Below are positions 1 to 8,012 of a stretch of DNA of 58,113 nucleotides, in pieces. The stretch's first letter is position 1. Every line of letters starts with the position of its first letter. Below the pieces are notes generated by a model, which ran no database searches, had not been told where the DNA came from, and worked only from the letters and a program-made list of their open reading frames with translations. The position numbers and the translations under genes are program-made. This DNA is from SVTX01 sp045638125 (GTDB lineage Bacteria; Bacillota; Clostridia; Oscillospirales; CAG-272): NCBI GenBank assembly GCA_045638125.1, contig JAZUAS010000046.1, forward strand, positions 1-58,113. Direction: 5' to 3'.

Positions 1-42
1 CAACTCCTTGGCTCACAGAACGACATGGCTACGATCCGACTT
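1..42 (-). other. Residual MGI/DNBSEQ sequencing adapter (not genomic)
   Basis: The reverse complement of these 42 bases begins AAGTCGGATCGTAGCC and matches, as I recall it, the complete DNBSEQ read-2 adapter. The last 23 bases of the window repeat the beginning of the same sequence in the opposite orientation. The glutamine synthetase reading frame stops resembling its family exactly at position 43, after codons for H-N-T. This is an untrimmed adapter at the contig end. Confidence 0.95.
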
Positions 43-776
43 GTGTTGTGGATGATATACTTGATCATCATGGTCGCGTCAGCCATGTGGACGACCTCGC
101 CAAGCTGGGGCTCGATCTCGTACTGACCCGATGCCGCAACCTCGGGGTGGTGGTAGTTGATCTCGATGCCTGCGTCCTTCATAAGCATGCACATCTCGCT
201 ACGGCACTCGTATGAGGTGTCAAAGGGCTTAGCGATATGATAGTTCTTCTGCTTTTGAACGATAACACCCTTACCGTCGGTGTCACTGTTCCAGTAGGAC
301 TGACTTGCGTCAACGCTCGCTCCGATATAGTTAGGCTGTACGCTCCAAGTAACGTCGTCGAAAAGATAAAACTCGAACTCGGGGAGTATCTTCATCTCGT
401 CAGCAACGCCGCTGTCCTGCATATACTGAACCGCCGCCTTGATAATATTTCTGGGGTACTGCGCGAGAGGGCGGTTTTCGGGCGTGTCTATAATCATAGC
501 GTTGCCGGTCATGGAAAGGGTGGGGATAGAGCAGAAGGGATCGATAACGGCGGTGTCAGGGTCGGGAATGAACACCATGTCGCTCTTTTCAACTACCGCA
601 TAGCCGTAATTGGAAGCGTCAAATCCGATTCCGCTTTTCATCGTGTCCTCGGAGAAGTTCTCCGCAGGGATGGTAACGTGACGGTACTGACCGTTAATAT
701 CGACCATCTTAAAGTCGACCATTTTAACGTCGTTTTCTTTAATAAGTTTCAAAATGTCTTTGACGGTTTTAGCCAT
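43..776 (-). CDS. glnA: Glutamine synthetase, N-terminal part (cut by contig end)
   Basis: Glutamine synthetase joins ammonia to glutamate using ATP, the main cytosolic ammonia-assimilation step. The ATG at 776 follows an AGGAG ribosome site eight bases upstream. The 244 visible codons cover the beta-grasp domain (VDFKMVDINGQYRHVTIP region) and the start of the catalytic domain, with the metal-ligand segment LPEFEFYLF and the later HHPEVAASGQYEIE segment typical of the family. Usual length is about 440 residues, so the C-terminal half is missing because the contig ends, not because the gene is broken. Codons beyond position 43 belong to the adapter. It is transcribed alone from a consensus promoter; no GlnR operator was recognised. 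Confidence 0.93.
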
Positions 777-817
777 GATTATTTTCTCCTGTCCAGTGAA
801 TTTAGATTTCGTTTTAA

Positions 818-846
818 ATTATAACATTTTTAGTACTCTTTGTCAA
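818..846 (-). promoter_or_regulatory. Promoter of glnA
   Basis: On the minus strand TTGACA (841-846) and TATAAT (818-823) are separated by exactly 17 bases, a perfect housekeeping-sigma promoter about 40 bases upstream of the glnA start codon. Confidence 0.85.
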
Positions 847-871
847 TCTTTATACGAAAAAAACACCTAAA

Positions 872-914
872 TAACACAAAATCCGAACCCTACCGTTTAC
901 GATAAGGTTCGGAT
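872..914 (-). terminator. Terminator of the symporter gene
   Basis: Arms ATCCGAACC (881-889) and GGTTCGGAT (906-914) form a 9-bp stem. Read on the minus strand it is followed by TTTTGTGTTATTT. It lies 40 bases past the stop of the 954-2411 gene and before the glnA promoter. Confidence 0.75.
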
Positions 915-953
915 GTTTATTGTTACAGCCTAAAACGTGTGATAATACAGGGA

Positions 954-2411
954 TTAATTCTTTCTTTCGGGATTTTCGTGCTTTTTTGCAAAATGCTCAC
1001 GGGTTATCTTGACTACAAGACCCGAAAGACCGATGAGTGCTATAAGGTTAGGCAGAGCCATCAGTGCATTGAAGCAGTCGGCTACGAGCCAAACGATCTT
1101 TATATCGGCAATAGCGCCCACGAAAACGAAAATAACGTAGATCACTCTGTAAATGATGATGGCGGTCTTTGAGTGATTTTTGAAGAGATATCCAACGCTT
1201 ACCTCTCCGTAATATGCCCAGCCGAGGATAGTAGAGAGAGCAAAGAATACTGTTGAAAGTGCAATTCCTATTCCACCGACGTAGGGAATAGCCTCGTTGA
1301 ATGCGGCACTACTGAGTGCAGCTCCGCTTACGGAGGGCTCAACGCCTGCGTTGAATGCAGTTGAATAAATTCCGGAAGTAAGGATGACAAGCGCGGACAT
1401 GGTGCAAATGATTATTGTTGTGATAAACACCTCGAACACGCCCCAGACACCCTGCTTGACGGGGTCTTCGGTGCTTGATGCAGAGTGAGCGATAGGAGCG
1501 CTACCAAGTCCCGCCTCGTTTGAAAATACGCCTCTGCCGACGCCGTAGCGCATAGCCGCAAGTATGCCGTATCCCGCAACGCCACCAAAAGCAGACTTAA
1601 AGTTGAACGCTTCCTTAAAGATAAGCGCAAATGAATCGGGTATCCTGTTTATGTTGAAAATAAGAGCAACGATACAAGCAATGATAAAGAAAACAGCCAT
1701 AACGGGAACTAACTTTTCGTTAACCGTAGCAATTCTTTTTACGCCGCCGATAATAACCACTCCCACGATTGCGGTGAGCACTATTCCGGTTATCCAGGGA
1801 GCGATATTGAGATTAGAAGCAAGAACACCGGAAATTGAATTGGACTGAGTTGCATTTCCCGTACCGATACAAGCGATCATAGCAAAAGCCGCAAACAGTA
1901 CCGCAAGCCATTTTATACCCAATCCGTTTTTGATATAGTACATAGGACCGCCGGTATAAGCGCCGGTTTCGTTCTTCTCTCTGAATTTAAGTGCGAGGAC
2001 GATCTCGGAATATTTTGTCACCATACCGAGAAGGGCACTCACCCACATCCAGAACACGGCACCCGGGCCACCGAGTACCAGCGCGGTCGCAACACCTGCA
2101 ATACTTCCGGTACCGATAGTGCCGGCAAGGGCCGTAGTTACCGCCTGGAAGGGGCTTACACTTCCTTTGTCCCTTTGATGCATATTTTTGTTAAATAGGC
2201 TGCCGATCGTATTTTTCATAACGTAGCCAAAACGTCTGAACTGGAAGAATCCGGTTCTGACGCTTAAGAAAATGCCTGCAGCAATAAGAAGGATCATCAT
2301 AGCGATGCTCAGAATATTGTCGTACGCGAAGCTGAGAACTCCATTCAAGCCATTCATCCCGCTTTCAGCAAAGCCGAGAGCGGCGTTTAAAGCATTTGTC
2401 ACGTTTTCCAT
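954..2411 (-). CDS. Sodium:alanine/glycine symporter (AGCS family)
   Basis: This 485-residue integral membrane protein belongs to the AGCS family, which imports alanine or glycine with sodium. The family hallmarks are the long GTGSIAGVATALVLGGPGAVFWMWVSALLGM region (about residues 97-127) and the FSNEAGLGSAPIAH motif near residue 297. Roughly ten hydrophobic spans and a short charged tail (HAKKHE-type) are visible, and length is normal for the family. The ATG at 2411 has AGAGG five bases upstream. It is monocistronic, with its own promoter and terminator, and lies next to glnA on the same strand, fitting a small nitrogen/amino-acid group. Substrate (alanine, glycine or glutamine) cannot be decided from sequence. 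Confidence 0.92.
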   Translation of the reverse strand: MENVTNALNAALGFAESGMNGLNGVLSFAYDNILSIAMMILLIAAGIFLSVRTGFFQFRRFGYVMKNTIGSLFNKNMHQRDKGSVSPFQAVTTALAGTIGTGSIAGVATALVLGGPGAVFWMWVSALLGMVTKYSEIVLALKFREKNETGAYTGGPMYYIKNGLGIKWLAVLFAAFAMIACIGTGNATQSNSISGVLASNLNIAPWITGIVLTAIVGVVIIGGVKRIATVNEKLVPVMAVFFIIACIVALIFNINRIPDSFALIFKEAFNFKSAFGGVAGYGILAAMRYGVGRGVFSNEAGLGSAPIAHSASSTEDPVKQGVWGVFEVFITTIIICTMSALVILTSGIYSTAFNAGVEPSVSGAALSSAAFNEAIPYVGGIGIALSTVFFALSTILGWAYYGEVSVGYLFKNHSKTAIIIYRVIYVIFVFVGAIADIKIVWLVADCFNALMALPNLIALIGLSGLVVKITREHFAKKHENPERKN

Positions 2412-2472
2412 TTAAACCTCTTAATAATGCTAATATTTGAGAAATCAAAGACTATCTCATTATACGAATACA

Positions 2473-2501
2473 ATTATACATAATGGGAAGAAATATTTCA
2501 A
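2473..2501 (-). promoter_or_regulatory. Promoter of the AGCS symporter
   Basis: TTGAAA (2496-2501) and TATAAT (2473-2478) on the minus strand are separated by 17 bases. The leader to the ATG at 2411 is about 55 bases, too short for a typical riboswitch. Confidence 0.7.
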
Positions 2502-2583
2502 TGAAAAATCGATAAAATAAGTTGAATAATCGATAAAATTATTTAAAATACTTCAAGAATACGATACAAGCGTGTGGGAAAAA

Positions 2584-2610
2584 GAAAAAAGGAAGCGGTG
2601 GCTTCCTTTT
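2584..2610 (-). terminator. Terminator after tRNA-Leu
   Basis: GGAAGC / GCTTCC arms around a four-base loop (2591-2606), followed on the minus strand by a run of T (complement of 2585-2590). It begins immediately after the tRNA CCA end. Confidence 0.85.
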
Positions 2611-2697
2611 TGGTGCGGGTAACAGGACTTGAACCTGCACGAAGGTAACCTCACTAGAACCTGAATCTAGCGCGTCTGCCAATTCCGCCATACCCGC
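2611..2697 (-). tRNA. tRNA-Leu(CAG)
   Basis: The 87-base minus-strand sequence folds as a class II tRNA. The acceptor is GCGGGTA paired with TACCCGC, plus an encoded CCA. The D-arm contains GGCGGAATTGGCAGACGC, the anticodon stem CTAGA/TCTAG holds loop TTCAGGT (anticodon CAG), the variable arm is long, and the T-arm reads GCAGGTTCAAGTCCTGT. It reads CUG codons. It shares a transcript with the broken copy just upstream. Confidence 0.95.
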
Positions 2698-2718
2698 ATA
2701 TTAAGTTGACATAGAGGG

Positions 2719-2820
2719 TAGGTAACCTCACTAGAACCTGAATCTAGCGCAGTCTGCTCACGTAAGGCTTTCGCCTTACTTGCCGAGGTGCTACGCACCA
2801 TCGCAATTCGCCATACCCGC
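2719..2820 (-). pseudogene. Broken tRNA-Leu copy with an insertion
   Basis: The segments 2719-2750 and 2804-2820 match the intact tRNA-Leu (anticodon/variable-arm region and 5' acceptor/D-arm). The 3' acceptor and T-arm are absent, and about 45 bases (roughly 2757-2803) interrupt the D-arm. The insert contains two perfect hairpins, GGTG/CACC around CGTAG and GTAAGGC/GCCTTAC around GAAA. It cannot make a functional tRNA. It is either a partial duplication hit by a small palindromic repeat or an assembly chimera. Confidence 0.7.
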
Positions 2821-2853
2821 ATATTAAAATTCGCCACTTTAGGCGACCCTAAC

Positions 2854-2882
2854 ATTATACTATATAAAACAAATTTTGTCAA
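2854..2882 (-). promoter_or_regulatory. Promoter of the tRNA-Leu transcript
   Basis: TTGACA (2877-2882) and TATAAT (2854-2859) on the minus strand with a 17-base spacer, a perfect consensus as expected for a stable RNA. Transcription passes through the broken copy before the intact tRNA. A small stem TCGCC/GGCGA (2830-2846) lies between the promoter and the broken copy. Confidence 0.85.
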
Positions 2883-2977
2883 TAGGTTTTTGAAAAATAT
2901 TAAAACATTAAAAAACAGGAACAAACCATTGAAGTGTTTACGATTTTTTTAGCATGATCATTTAAATATATCGGGAA

Positions 2978-3009
2978 TTAAAAAAATCCCACCCCCAAAG
3001 GGGCGGGAT
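2978..3009 (-). terminator. Terminator of the SipW/TasA operon
   Basis: GC-rich stem ATCCC-A-CCCC paired with GGGG-C-GGGAT (2986-3009) and a following T run on the minus strand (complement of 2979-2986). It sits 17 bases past the stop of the last gene of the operon. Confidence 0.85.
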
Positions 3010-3025
3010 AGATGGAATTAAAAAA

Positions 3026-4255
3026 TTACTTAATTGTAATGCCGTTCAATCCGTTGTAGAAGAATGTAGTTTCACCATTGCCCAGAGCTGTGGCGTTCTC
3101 ATCAGTGATCAGAGTATCACCGTAGTAGCAGTTGATGAAGACGATGTCAGAGGTTTTGGAGGTGTCAAATTCATAGCCCTCCTCGAATACGCAGTTCTCA
3201 AATACGGATGCATTATAGGGACGGCAGAATGCATAACTATAGCTACCGGTACCCTGACCGAAGTTACAGTTAGTGAAGACAACTTCCTTGTGAACGTCGG
3301 AGTAGCTGGTCCAACCGTTCAGAGTGGAGTTGCTGATGTACACACCGTAATCCTTACTACCACCGTCGGAGTTGAAGGTGTAGCATACTTTGTCGATAAT
3401 AACGTTGTCGATGTATACGTCACCGGTTGCACTGCCCATAAAGATGCCGCGGAAAGTTCCGCTAACGGTTGCGTTTTTGATCGTACCATTCTTCATGTTA
3501 ACCGCGCAGTCCCAGGTGCCGTTAGCGTCGGACACGGTAATGGTGTTGCCGTTTCCGTTAAAAGTGGCACCGTTGTCAATCTGAATACCGGTAGCACCGT
3601 AGCCACTGTTTGCGGTGGTATCGTTAGCGCTGAAGTCAAGGTCTTCGTTTATGATGATGTCACCGCCGTTTTTGAGATCGTCAAGATCTGCAACTTCATC
3701 AATGAGAGTGTTTGTATCAACGTTGCCCTGGATAGCTTCAACTGTGTAAGAGAAGGAGCAAGAGGTAGACATATATTCGTTGCCTGCGCTCTCGGGAAGA
3801 GTAATAGATACGGGAACGATAATGTCAGCGGAGCCGGGAGCTGCAACAGCCCAAGCCGCTCTTACGGTATTGCCGTCATATTCGGTACCGTCGACGGTAA
3901 CCTCAAGACCGTTCCAAAGACCGTCGTCAGCTACCATAGCAATAATTGTTCTGTAGCTGATGCTTACGTTGCTAATGTTTTTGATTATGATATCAAAAGT
4001 AAGAACGTCACCGGGAACTATCTGTGTAAGAGTCACAGTGTTGTCTACAATTGTGTAAGCGGTTTCGGGAACGTTGTTGCCGAGGGTAGAGGAGATCTGA
4101 TCGTTTTTAACAGTTGCTATAACTTCTACGTTACCTGCGGTAACAGCTACGTTAACGGTGCTTTCGCTGGTGAAGAGTGCGAAGGATGCGCCTGCGATGA
4201 TACTGATGCAAAGCGCGATGGTCAAAATGGAGGACACTAAAATTTTGGTTTTCAT
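3026..4255 (-). CDS. SipW-type secreted protein with beta-helix C-terminal domain
   Basis: The 409-residue protein begins with a SipW-type signal (residues 1-29, KTKILVSSILTIALCI followed by GASFALFT), expected to be cut by the operon's own signal peptidase. Residues 30-175 form a TasA/camelysin-like beta domain. Residues 200-400 look like a right-handed beta-helix: short repeated strands with NGNGNTITVSD, VYIDNVIIDK, VYISNSTLNG, VFTNCNF and VFENCVF. Its first 175 residues are nearly the same as those of the 4278-5981 product, so the two arose by duplication of a secretion/assembly module carrying different exposed domains. Last gene of the operon, 22 bases after its neighbour; ATG preceded by AGAAAGGAA. 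Probably a cell-surface or matrix protein; ligand unknown. Confidence 0.75.
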   Translation of the reverse strand: MKTKILVSSILTIALCISIIAGASFALFTSESTVNVAVTAGNVEVIATVKNDQISSTLGNNVPETAYTIVDNTVTLTQIVPGDVLTFDIIIKNISNVSISYRTIIAMVADDGLWNGLEVTVDGTEYDGNTVRAAWAVAAPGSADIIVPVSITLPESAGNEYMSTSCSFSYTVEAIQGNVDTNTLIDEVADLDDLKNGGDIIINEDLDFSANDTTANSGYGATGIQIDNGATFNGNGNTITVSDANGTWDCAVNMKNGTIKNATVSGTFRGIFMGSATGDVYIDNVIIDKVCYTFNSDGGSKDYGVYISNSTLNGWTSYSDVHKEVVFTNCNFGQGTGSYSYAFCRPYNASVFENCVFEEGYEFDTSKTSDIVFINCYYGDTLITDENATALGNGETTFFYNGLNGITIK

Positions 4256-4277
4256 TTTTTATTCCTTTCTGAAAAAA

Positions 4278-5981
4278 TTATTTGTTATTATAAATAACAG
4301 TTACGCCGTCATGGACAGGATTTCCGTAAACACCTTGACCGCCTCCGTAGAGCTGGTCAAATTCGCAAAGGATGAAGTGATCTTCGCCCTCGTTATGAAC
4401 GTGATTGTCGTCTACTACTTCATTTCCGTTTGCATCAGTAGGATGGCCGTATCTGGGGTTAGAGTAAGCAGAGTTGCTGACACCTGCCTGAACTCTTACG
4501 TAAGGCCAGCTTTTTCCTGCAAATTCGCAATAGGTGTAGTCAGCCCAATCACCGTAGATTACGGTTACGTTTTCGCATGTAAGCTGAGGAGCTGCTGCAA
4601 TAGTGTTTCCGTCTTCGGTGGTGGTTGTTTTTCCTGTGTTACCGATAAGCATACCGCATCTACGGTAAGCGTACCACTGGTAAGAAGAGGTTACGTCATT
4701 GTAAGCATCAATTCTACAGGCAACGGTACAATCTTTAATAAGGATTTCAGCGGTTGAGCCGCATCCGCCGATAATACCGCCGGTGGAGTTGTCAAAGTCG
4801 CCCCACTGAGCTGCAAGAGTAGTGCTTTCATCGACGATACAGTTGATAAACGTCTGTGTACCGCTTGCCCAACCTACGATGCCGCCTGCATAGTACTGAT
4901 AGTCAGCTCCTCTGGAGTTGCTTATAGTAATGTTTTCAAAAGTCGTTTCACCATACGAGCAACCTGCTATAATACCAACGATAGCAGATTCTCCGGAAAT
5001 ATTAGCATTGTCAATGTTGAGATTCTTTATGTGAGCATCTTCAACAAGGCCGAACAGACCCATTCCGAGATCGCCGTAGTAGTATCCGTTGTTGAGAGCC
5101 CAAGTGTTCTGATTCAGATTATAAATGGTGTGCCCCTGACCGTCAAAAGTGCCTGTGAATGCCTGATCGTTTCTGTAAGATCCGATAGGCTCGAAGCATA
5201 TAGGATCACCATTTTCATCTTCTGCATAGAGATCTACGTCGCTATCGAGCAAGAAGGTCTTTCCTTCCATAGTTATGGGAAGAGAAATTTCAACGTCAGC
5301 AGGAATGGGAGCGGTTCCGTCTATAAGAGCTGCAAGACCGGCGATCTGTTCTGCGGAAGAAAGTGTATATTCTGTTGCATCAGGATCGTCAAAGAACCAA
5401 TCGGCATCTATTGTTCCGTCCCACTCGTCCGGAATAGGAGCGTTACCCTGGAGAGCCTCTACGCTGTATGCAATACTACAAGTCTTGCTCATATACTCGT
5501 TACCTGCGTTTTCGGGAAGCGTGATGACAACGGGAACTATAATGTCAGCGGAGCCGGGAGCAGCTGTAGCCCAATCTGCTTTCTTGGTTGCGCCGTCATA
5601 CGCGACTCCGTCAATGGTAACCTCGAGACCGCTCCAAAGACCGTCGTCTGCAACCTTTTTGATAATAGTTCTGTAGTTGACGGTTACGTTGCTATTGTTC
5701 TTGATGACGATATCAAAGGAAACTGTATCACCGGGTACGATCTTGTCGAGGGTGATGGTGTTGTCGGTATCGTTGAAAGTAACGGAGGTCTCGGAAAGAT
5801 TTGTGCCGAGAGTGGAGTCGAGAATGACGTTTTCAACCGTAGCGATAACTTCAACATTACCCGCTGTAACGGCTACGTTAACGGTGCTTTCGCTGGTGAA
5901 GAGCGCGAAGGATGCGCCCGCGATGATGCTGATGCAAAGCGCGATGGTTAAAAGGGAAGAGACTAAAATTTTGGTTTTCAT
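4278..5981 (-). CDS. SipW-type secreted protein with GLUG-like C-terminal repeats
   Basis: The 567-residue product has the same SipW-type signal and TasA-like domain (residues 1-180) as the downstream gene, then a linker (PDEWDGTIDADWF). A second region (about 215-480) follows, with loosely repeated units such as MGLFGLVEDAHIKNLNIDNANI, GIIAGCSYGETTFENITI, GGIVGWASGTQTFINCIV and GGIIGGCGSTAEILIKDC. This pattern resembles GLUG/beta-helix repeats of surface adhesins. ATG at 5981 follows AGAGAGGAAA. A 109-base gap separates it from the TasA-like gene and holds a hairpin but no convincing promoter. Likely an accessory adhesin or matrix component expressed only when the invertible promoter is ON. 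Confidence 0.75.
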   Translation of the reverse strand: MKTKILVSSLLTIALCISIIAGASFALFTSESTVNVAVTAGNVEVIATVENVILDSTLGTNLSETSVTFNDTDNTITLDKIVPGDTVSFDIVIKNNSNVTVNYRTIIKKVADDGLWSGLEVTIDGVAYDGATKKADWATAAPGSADIIVPVVITLPENAGNEYMSKTCSIAYSVEALQGNAPIPDEWDGTIDADWFFDDPDATEYTLSSAEQIAGLAALIDGTAPIPADVEISLPITMEGKTFLLDSDVDLYAEDENGDPICFEPIGSYRNDQAFTGTFDGQGHTIYNLNQNTWALNNGYYYGDLGMGLFGLVEDAHIKNLNIDNANISGESAIVGIIAGCSYGETTFENITISNSRGADYQYYAGGIVGWASGTQTFINCIVDESTTLAAQWGDFDNSTGGIIGGCGSTAEILIKDCTVACRIDAYNDVTSSYQWYAYRRCGMLIGNTGKTTTTEDGNTIAAAPQLTCENVTVIYGDWADYTYCEFAGKSWPYVRVQAGVSNSAYSNPRYGHPTDANGNEVVDDNHVHNEGEDHFILCEFDQLYGGGQGVYGNPVHDGVTVIYNNK

Positions 5982-6021
5982 TTGCGAGTTTTTCCTCTCT
6001 GAAATATGTGCTTATTTATTT

Positions 6022-6055
6022 AGACTTTACGGTGGACAAATTACGTCCTAAGTCT
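6022..6055 (-). other. Intergenic hairpin inside the matrix operon
   Basis: AGACTT/AAGTCT arms with inner GGAC/GTCC pairing lie between the TasA-like gene and the first large surface-protein gene. There is no T run, so it is more likely an RNA processing or stability element than a terminator. Confidence 0.35.
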
Positions 6056-6090
6056 TAAGTATCGTAATCTGTGTTTCTGCTTTAATGCAG

Positions 6091-6747
6091 TCAATCTTGC
6101 ACAGTTTCTTGAACAGCCGTCACTACAAGGTCAAATACTGCGGATTGATTTTTTGCCAAATCGTTGTCGATTGGTATCTCACCCTCGGCAAGATTGGCAT
6201 TTGCCACAATATCGTCGATGAATTCAACCTTTACGCTAAAGCTTTGCGACGTTTCGGTAGCCTTCATGGTACCGGTAAAGATAGAGGCGCCGTCAACCAG
6301 TTCGCTCAGTTTCTTTGTGGTCGTTGTTCCGTCAAAATGTGTCACCGTTACTATCAACTGTTCGGTCAGATCATTGGAGTCACTGATCAAAGCTATTCCA
6401 ACGCTGTAATCGAACGCAACGTTTCCGTTGTTTCTAATTTCCATATCTGCATCGAAATAGCTACAGGGCGCAAACTTGACATTTTCCGACTTAATTCCGA
6501 ATACGTTTTCTTCAGTTGAGCCGGAGAAATCGTAGTCGTCTGTAATTGTTGTGACTTCGAGATTTCCTTCCTCGTTCAGAATACAGTATTCCAGATCGGT
6601 CCTTATCAAGCTGATCTCAAGCTCTCCTGAATCTAAATGATTGCTTGTGTTTATTACATTAGTAAACAAACCAAATGTAGCACCGGCAATAATAGCAATG
6701 CACAAGAGAATGATCGGAATAGCTATAAAAAGAGCCTTTTTGTTCAC
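6091..6747 (-). CDS. TasA/camelysin-like matrix fibre protein
   Basis: The 218-residue product has a SipW-type signal (KKALFIAIPIILLCIAIIA, then GATFGLFT) and a beta-rich TasA/camelysin (M73-like) domain. That domain includes a typical segment DADMEIRNNGNVAFDY and a C-terminal strand SAVFDLVVTAV. In Bacillus, TasA is the main protein fibre of the biofilm matrix and is processed by SipW. The start is GTG at 6747, with CCTCCTTT (read AAAGGAGG on the coding strand) seven bases upstream. A farther upstream ATG at 6798 has no such site. It sits directly after the signal peptidase gene (57-base gap), the classic sipW-tasA order. Confidence 0.78.
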   Translation of the reverse strand: MNKKALFIAIPIILLCIAIIAGATFGLFTNVINTSNHLDSGELEISLIRTDLEYCILNEEGNLEVTTITDDYDFSGSTEENVFGIKSENVKFAPCSYFDADMEIRNNGNVAFDYSVGIALISDSNDLTEQLIVTVTHFDGTTTTKKLSELVDGASIFTGTMKATETSQSFSVKVEFIDDIVANANLAEGEIPIDNDLAKNQSAVFDLVVTAVQETVQD

Positions 6748-6804
6748 TGTTTTTCCTCCTTTCACACGGAATATATATTGAAAAGTTGTGAAAATCACAA
6801 CCGA

Positions 6805-7611
6805 TCAATCGGTGTCAGTAGTGTCTTCTTCTGTAACAGTGTCTTCTTCTGTAATTGTGTCATCTTTAGGAGGTTCTTTGGATTTGACTTTTTCAAGCAT
6901 GGCGAGTTTGGAGCGAAGTTCTTTGATCTCATTGTCCTTTTTCTCGTCTTCTTCAAACTGACGTTTCTTTTTTTCGGCTTTGTACAATCCCACGATCTTT
7001 AATACCTCTAACAAAATAATGATGAGGCAGGGTACAATGACCACCAAAATAATTCCAAGCGTTGTTTTCAGTAAGCTTACGATGAATCCAAGTATATATG
7101 ACTGCCCCGTGACCTTGCCGATCACATAGTTTTTGTTGTTGGGAGTAGAGGTGTTTATAGACTGATAAAGCTGATCTGAGTTAGAGCTTTTATTGTCTCC
7201 GGCAAGCTCTATTGAATAACCGCCGACATTGTTCCTTTCTATATCGGTTATTCGGTGAGTGATAGTCACTTGATGAGTATAAACGTATTTGAAGGTGAGA
7301 ACGTCGCCAACCTTTAAGTCAGCATACCATTCATCAGCTTCCTGCGGGTCTTCGGGAACAAGTTCAATAAAGACCATTGACCTCACGGGAATACTTTTGA
7401 TATTGTAATCGGAAACGTCGGTCAACTCACATTTCTCCATTGAATCCGACGTGATGACACGCATTTGATATCCGCCAATCTCCACTGTTCCGTCGATATC
7501 TCTTTTGGAAAACGCAGTAATCAATACGGCTATAATGCAAAGAGATAGAAAGAAAAACAACAGTACGTTGAGGGCAATATTGCCGATCTTTTTAAGTTTG
7601 ACTTTCTCCAT
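6805..7611 (-). CDS. sipW: SipW-type (Ser-His) signal peptidase I
   Basis: This 268-residue membrane protease removes signal peptides from TasA-like substrates. An N-terminal membrane segment (residues 12-34) leads to the catalytic box TSDSMEK with Ser57, and VGDVLTF near 101-107. THRIT supplies His119 rather than a lysine, the ER/SipW type rather than the bacterial Ser-Lys type. A second membrane span (about 175-205) is followed by a highly charged, coiled-coil-prone tail ending in repeated TEEDT units. The tail is longer than in Bacillus SipW. Gap to the upstream zinc-ribbon gene is 26 bases. Its obvious substrates are the three SipW-type proteins encoded downstream. Confidence 0.88.
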   Translation of the reverse strand: MEKVKLKKIGNIALNVLLFFFLSLCIIAVLITAFSKRDIDGTVEIGGYQMRVITSDSMEKCELTDVSDYNIKSIPVRSMVFIELVPEDPQEADEWYADLKVGDVLTFKYVYTHQVTITHRITDIERNNVGGYSIELAGDNKSSNSDQLYQSINTSTPNNKNYVIGKVTGQSYILGFIVSLLKTTLGIILVVIVPCLIIILLEVLKIVGLYKAEKKKRQFEEDEKKDNEIKELRSKLAMLEKVKSKEPPKDDTITEEDTVTEEDTTDTD

Positions 7612-7637
7612 AAATTACTACCTACTTAAAATCTGTT

Positions 7638-7898
7638 CTATGATTTGTTTTTTGATTTAAAGAAATGAACGGTCAGATCTTTGCTGACAGAGCTTTTCTT
7701 TGCTTTCTGTCTGTCGCTGATAATACCGTGTATTTTCTTGTTTTGATTCTCAAGTTGATTTTCACATGCCCAGCAGATCATTCTCCCCTCAGAGACAACA
7801 GCTCCGCACGAAACACAAAAATCTGTATTATCAATAAATGTCATGTGCTTGTTGTTTAAAACTTGTAATACATCCATACTTTTCTTTGTCTTTTTCAT
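7638..7898 (-). CDS. Small zinc-ribbon protein heading the matrix operon
   Basis: An 86-residue basic protein with two CxxC pairs, CVSC and CWAC, about 16 residues apart, consistent with a zinc ribbon. The rest is lysine-rich with no membrane segment or signal. The ATG at 7898 lacks a clear ribosome site and an internal Met at codon 8 is possible, so the start is uncertain. It is the first gene behind the invertible promoter region, 26 bases before sipW. It could be a regulator or RNA/DNA-binding factor of the operon, but no family was recognised. Confidence 0.6.
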   Translation of the reverse strand: MKKTKKSMDVLQVLNNKHMTFIDNTDFCVSCGAVVSEGRMICWACENQLENQNKKIHGIISDRQKAKKSSVSKDLTVHFFKSKNKS

Positions 7899-7976
7899 TG
7901 GCGTCTAATTGAGTGATTGAAACACGATTAATAATTGTCTTACGAACTCAACGCTATTTTCGTGCGCTTAATAATT

Positions 7977-8008
7977 AAAAGCAACATAACGAGAGTTATG
8001 TTGCTTTT
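7977..8008. repeat. Third recombination-core copy forming a 14-bp hairpin
   Basis: AAAAGCAACATAAC and GTTATGTTGCTTTT are perfect complementary arms around GAGA. The inner 19 bases equal the core of the two inverted repeats at 8013 and 8253. The GAGA spacer reads in the same direction as in the left repeat. T runs follow on both strands, so it may act as a weak bidirectional terminator/attenuator in front of the operon, as a recombinase-binding site, or both. Confidence 0.7.
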
Positions 8009-8012
8009 AAAC

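Noticed and set aside
2828..2850. Small stem TCGCC/GGCGA with AATTTTAAT after the tRNA promoter, as a terminator.
   Set aside because: Five base pairs and a poor T run; a terminator here would silence the intact tRNA-Leu.
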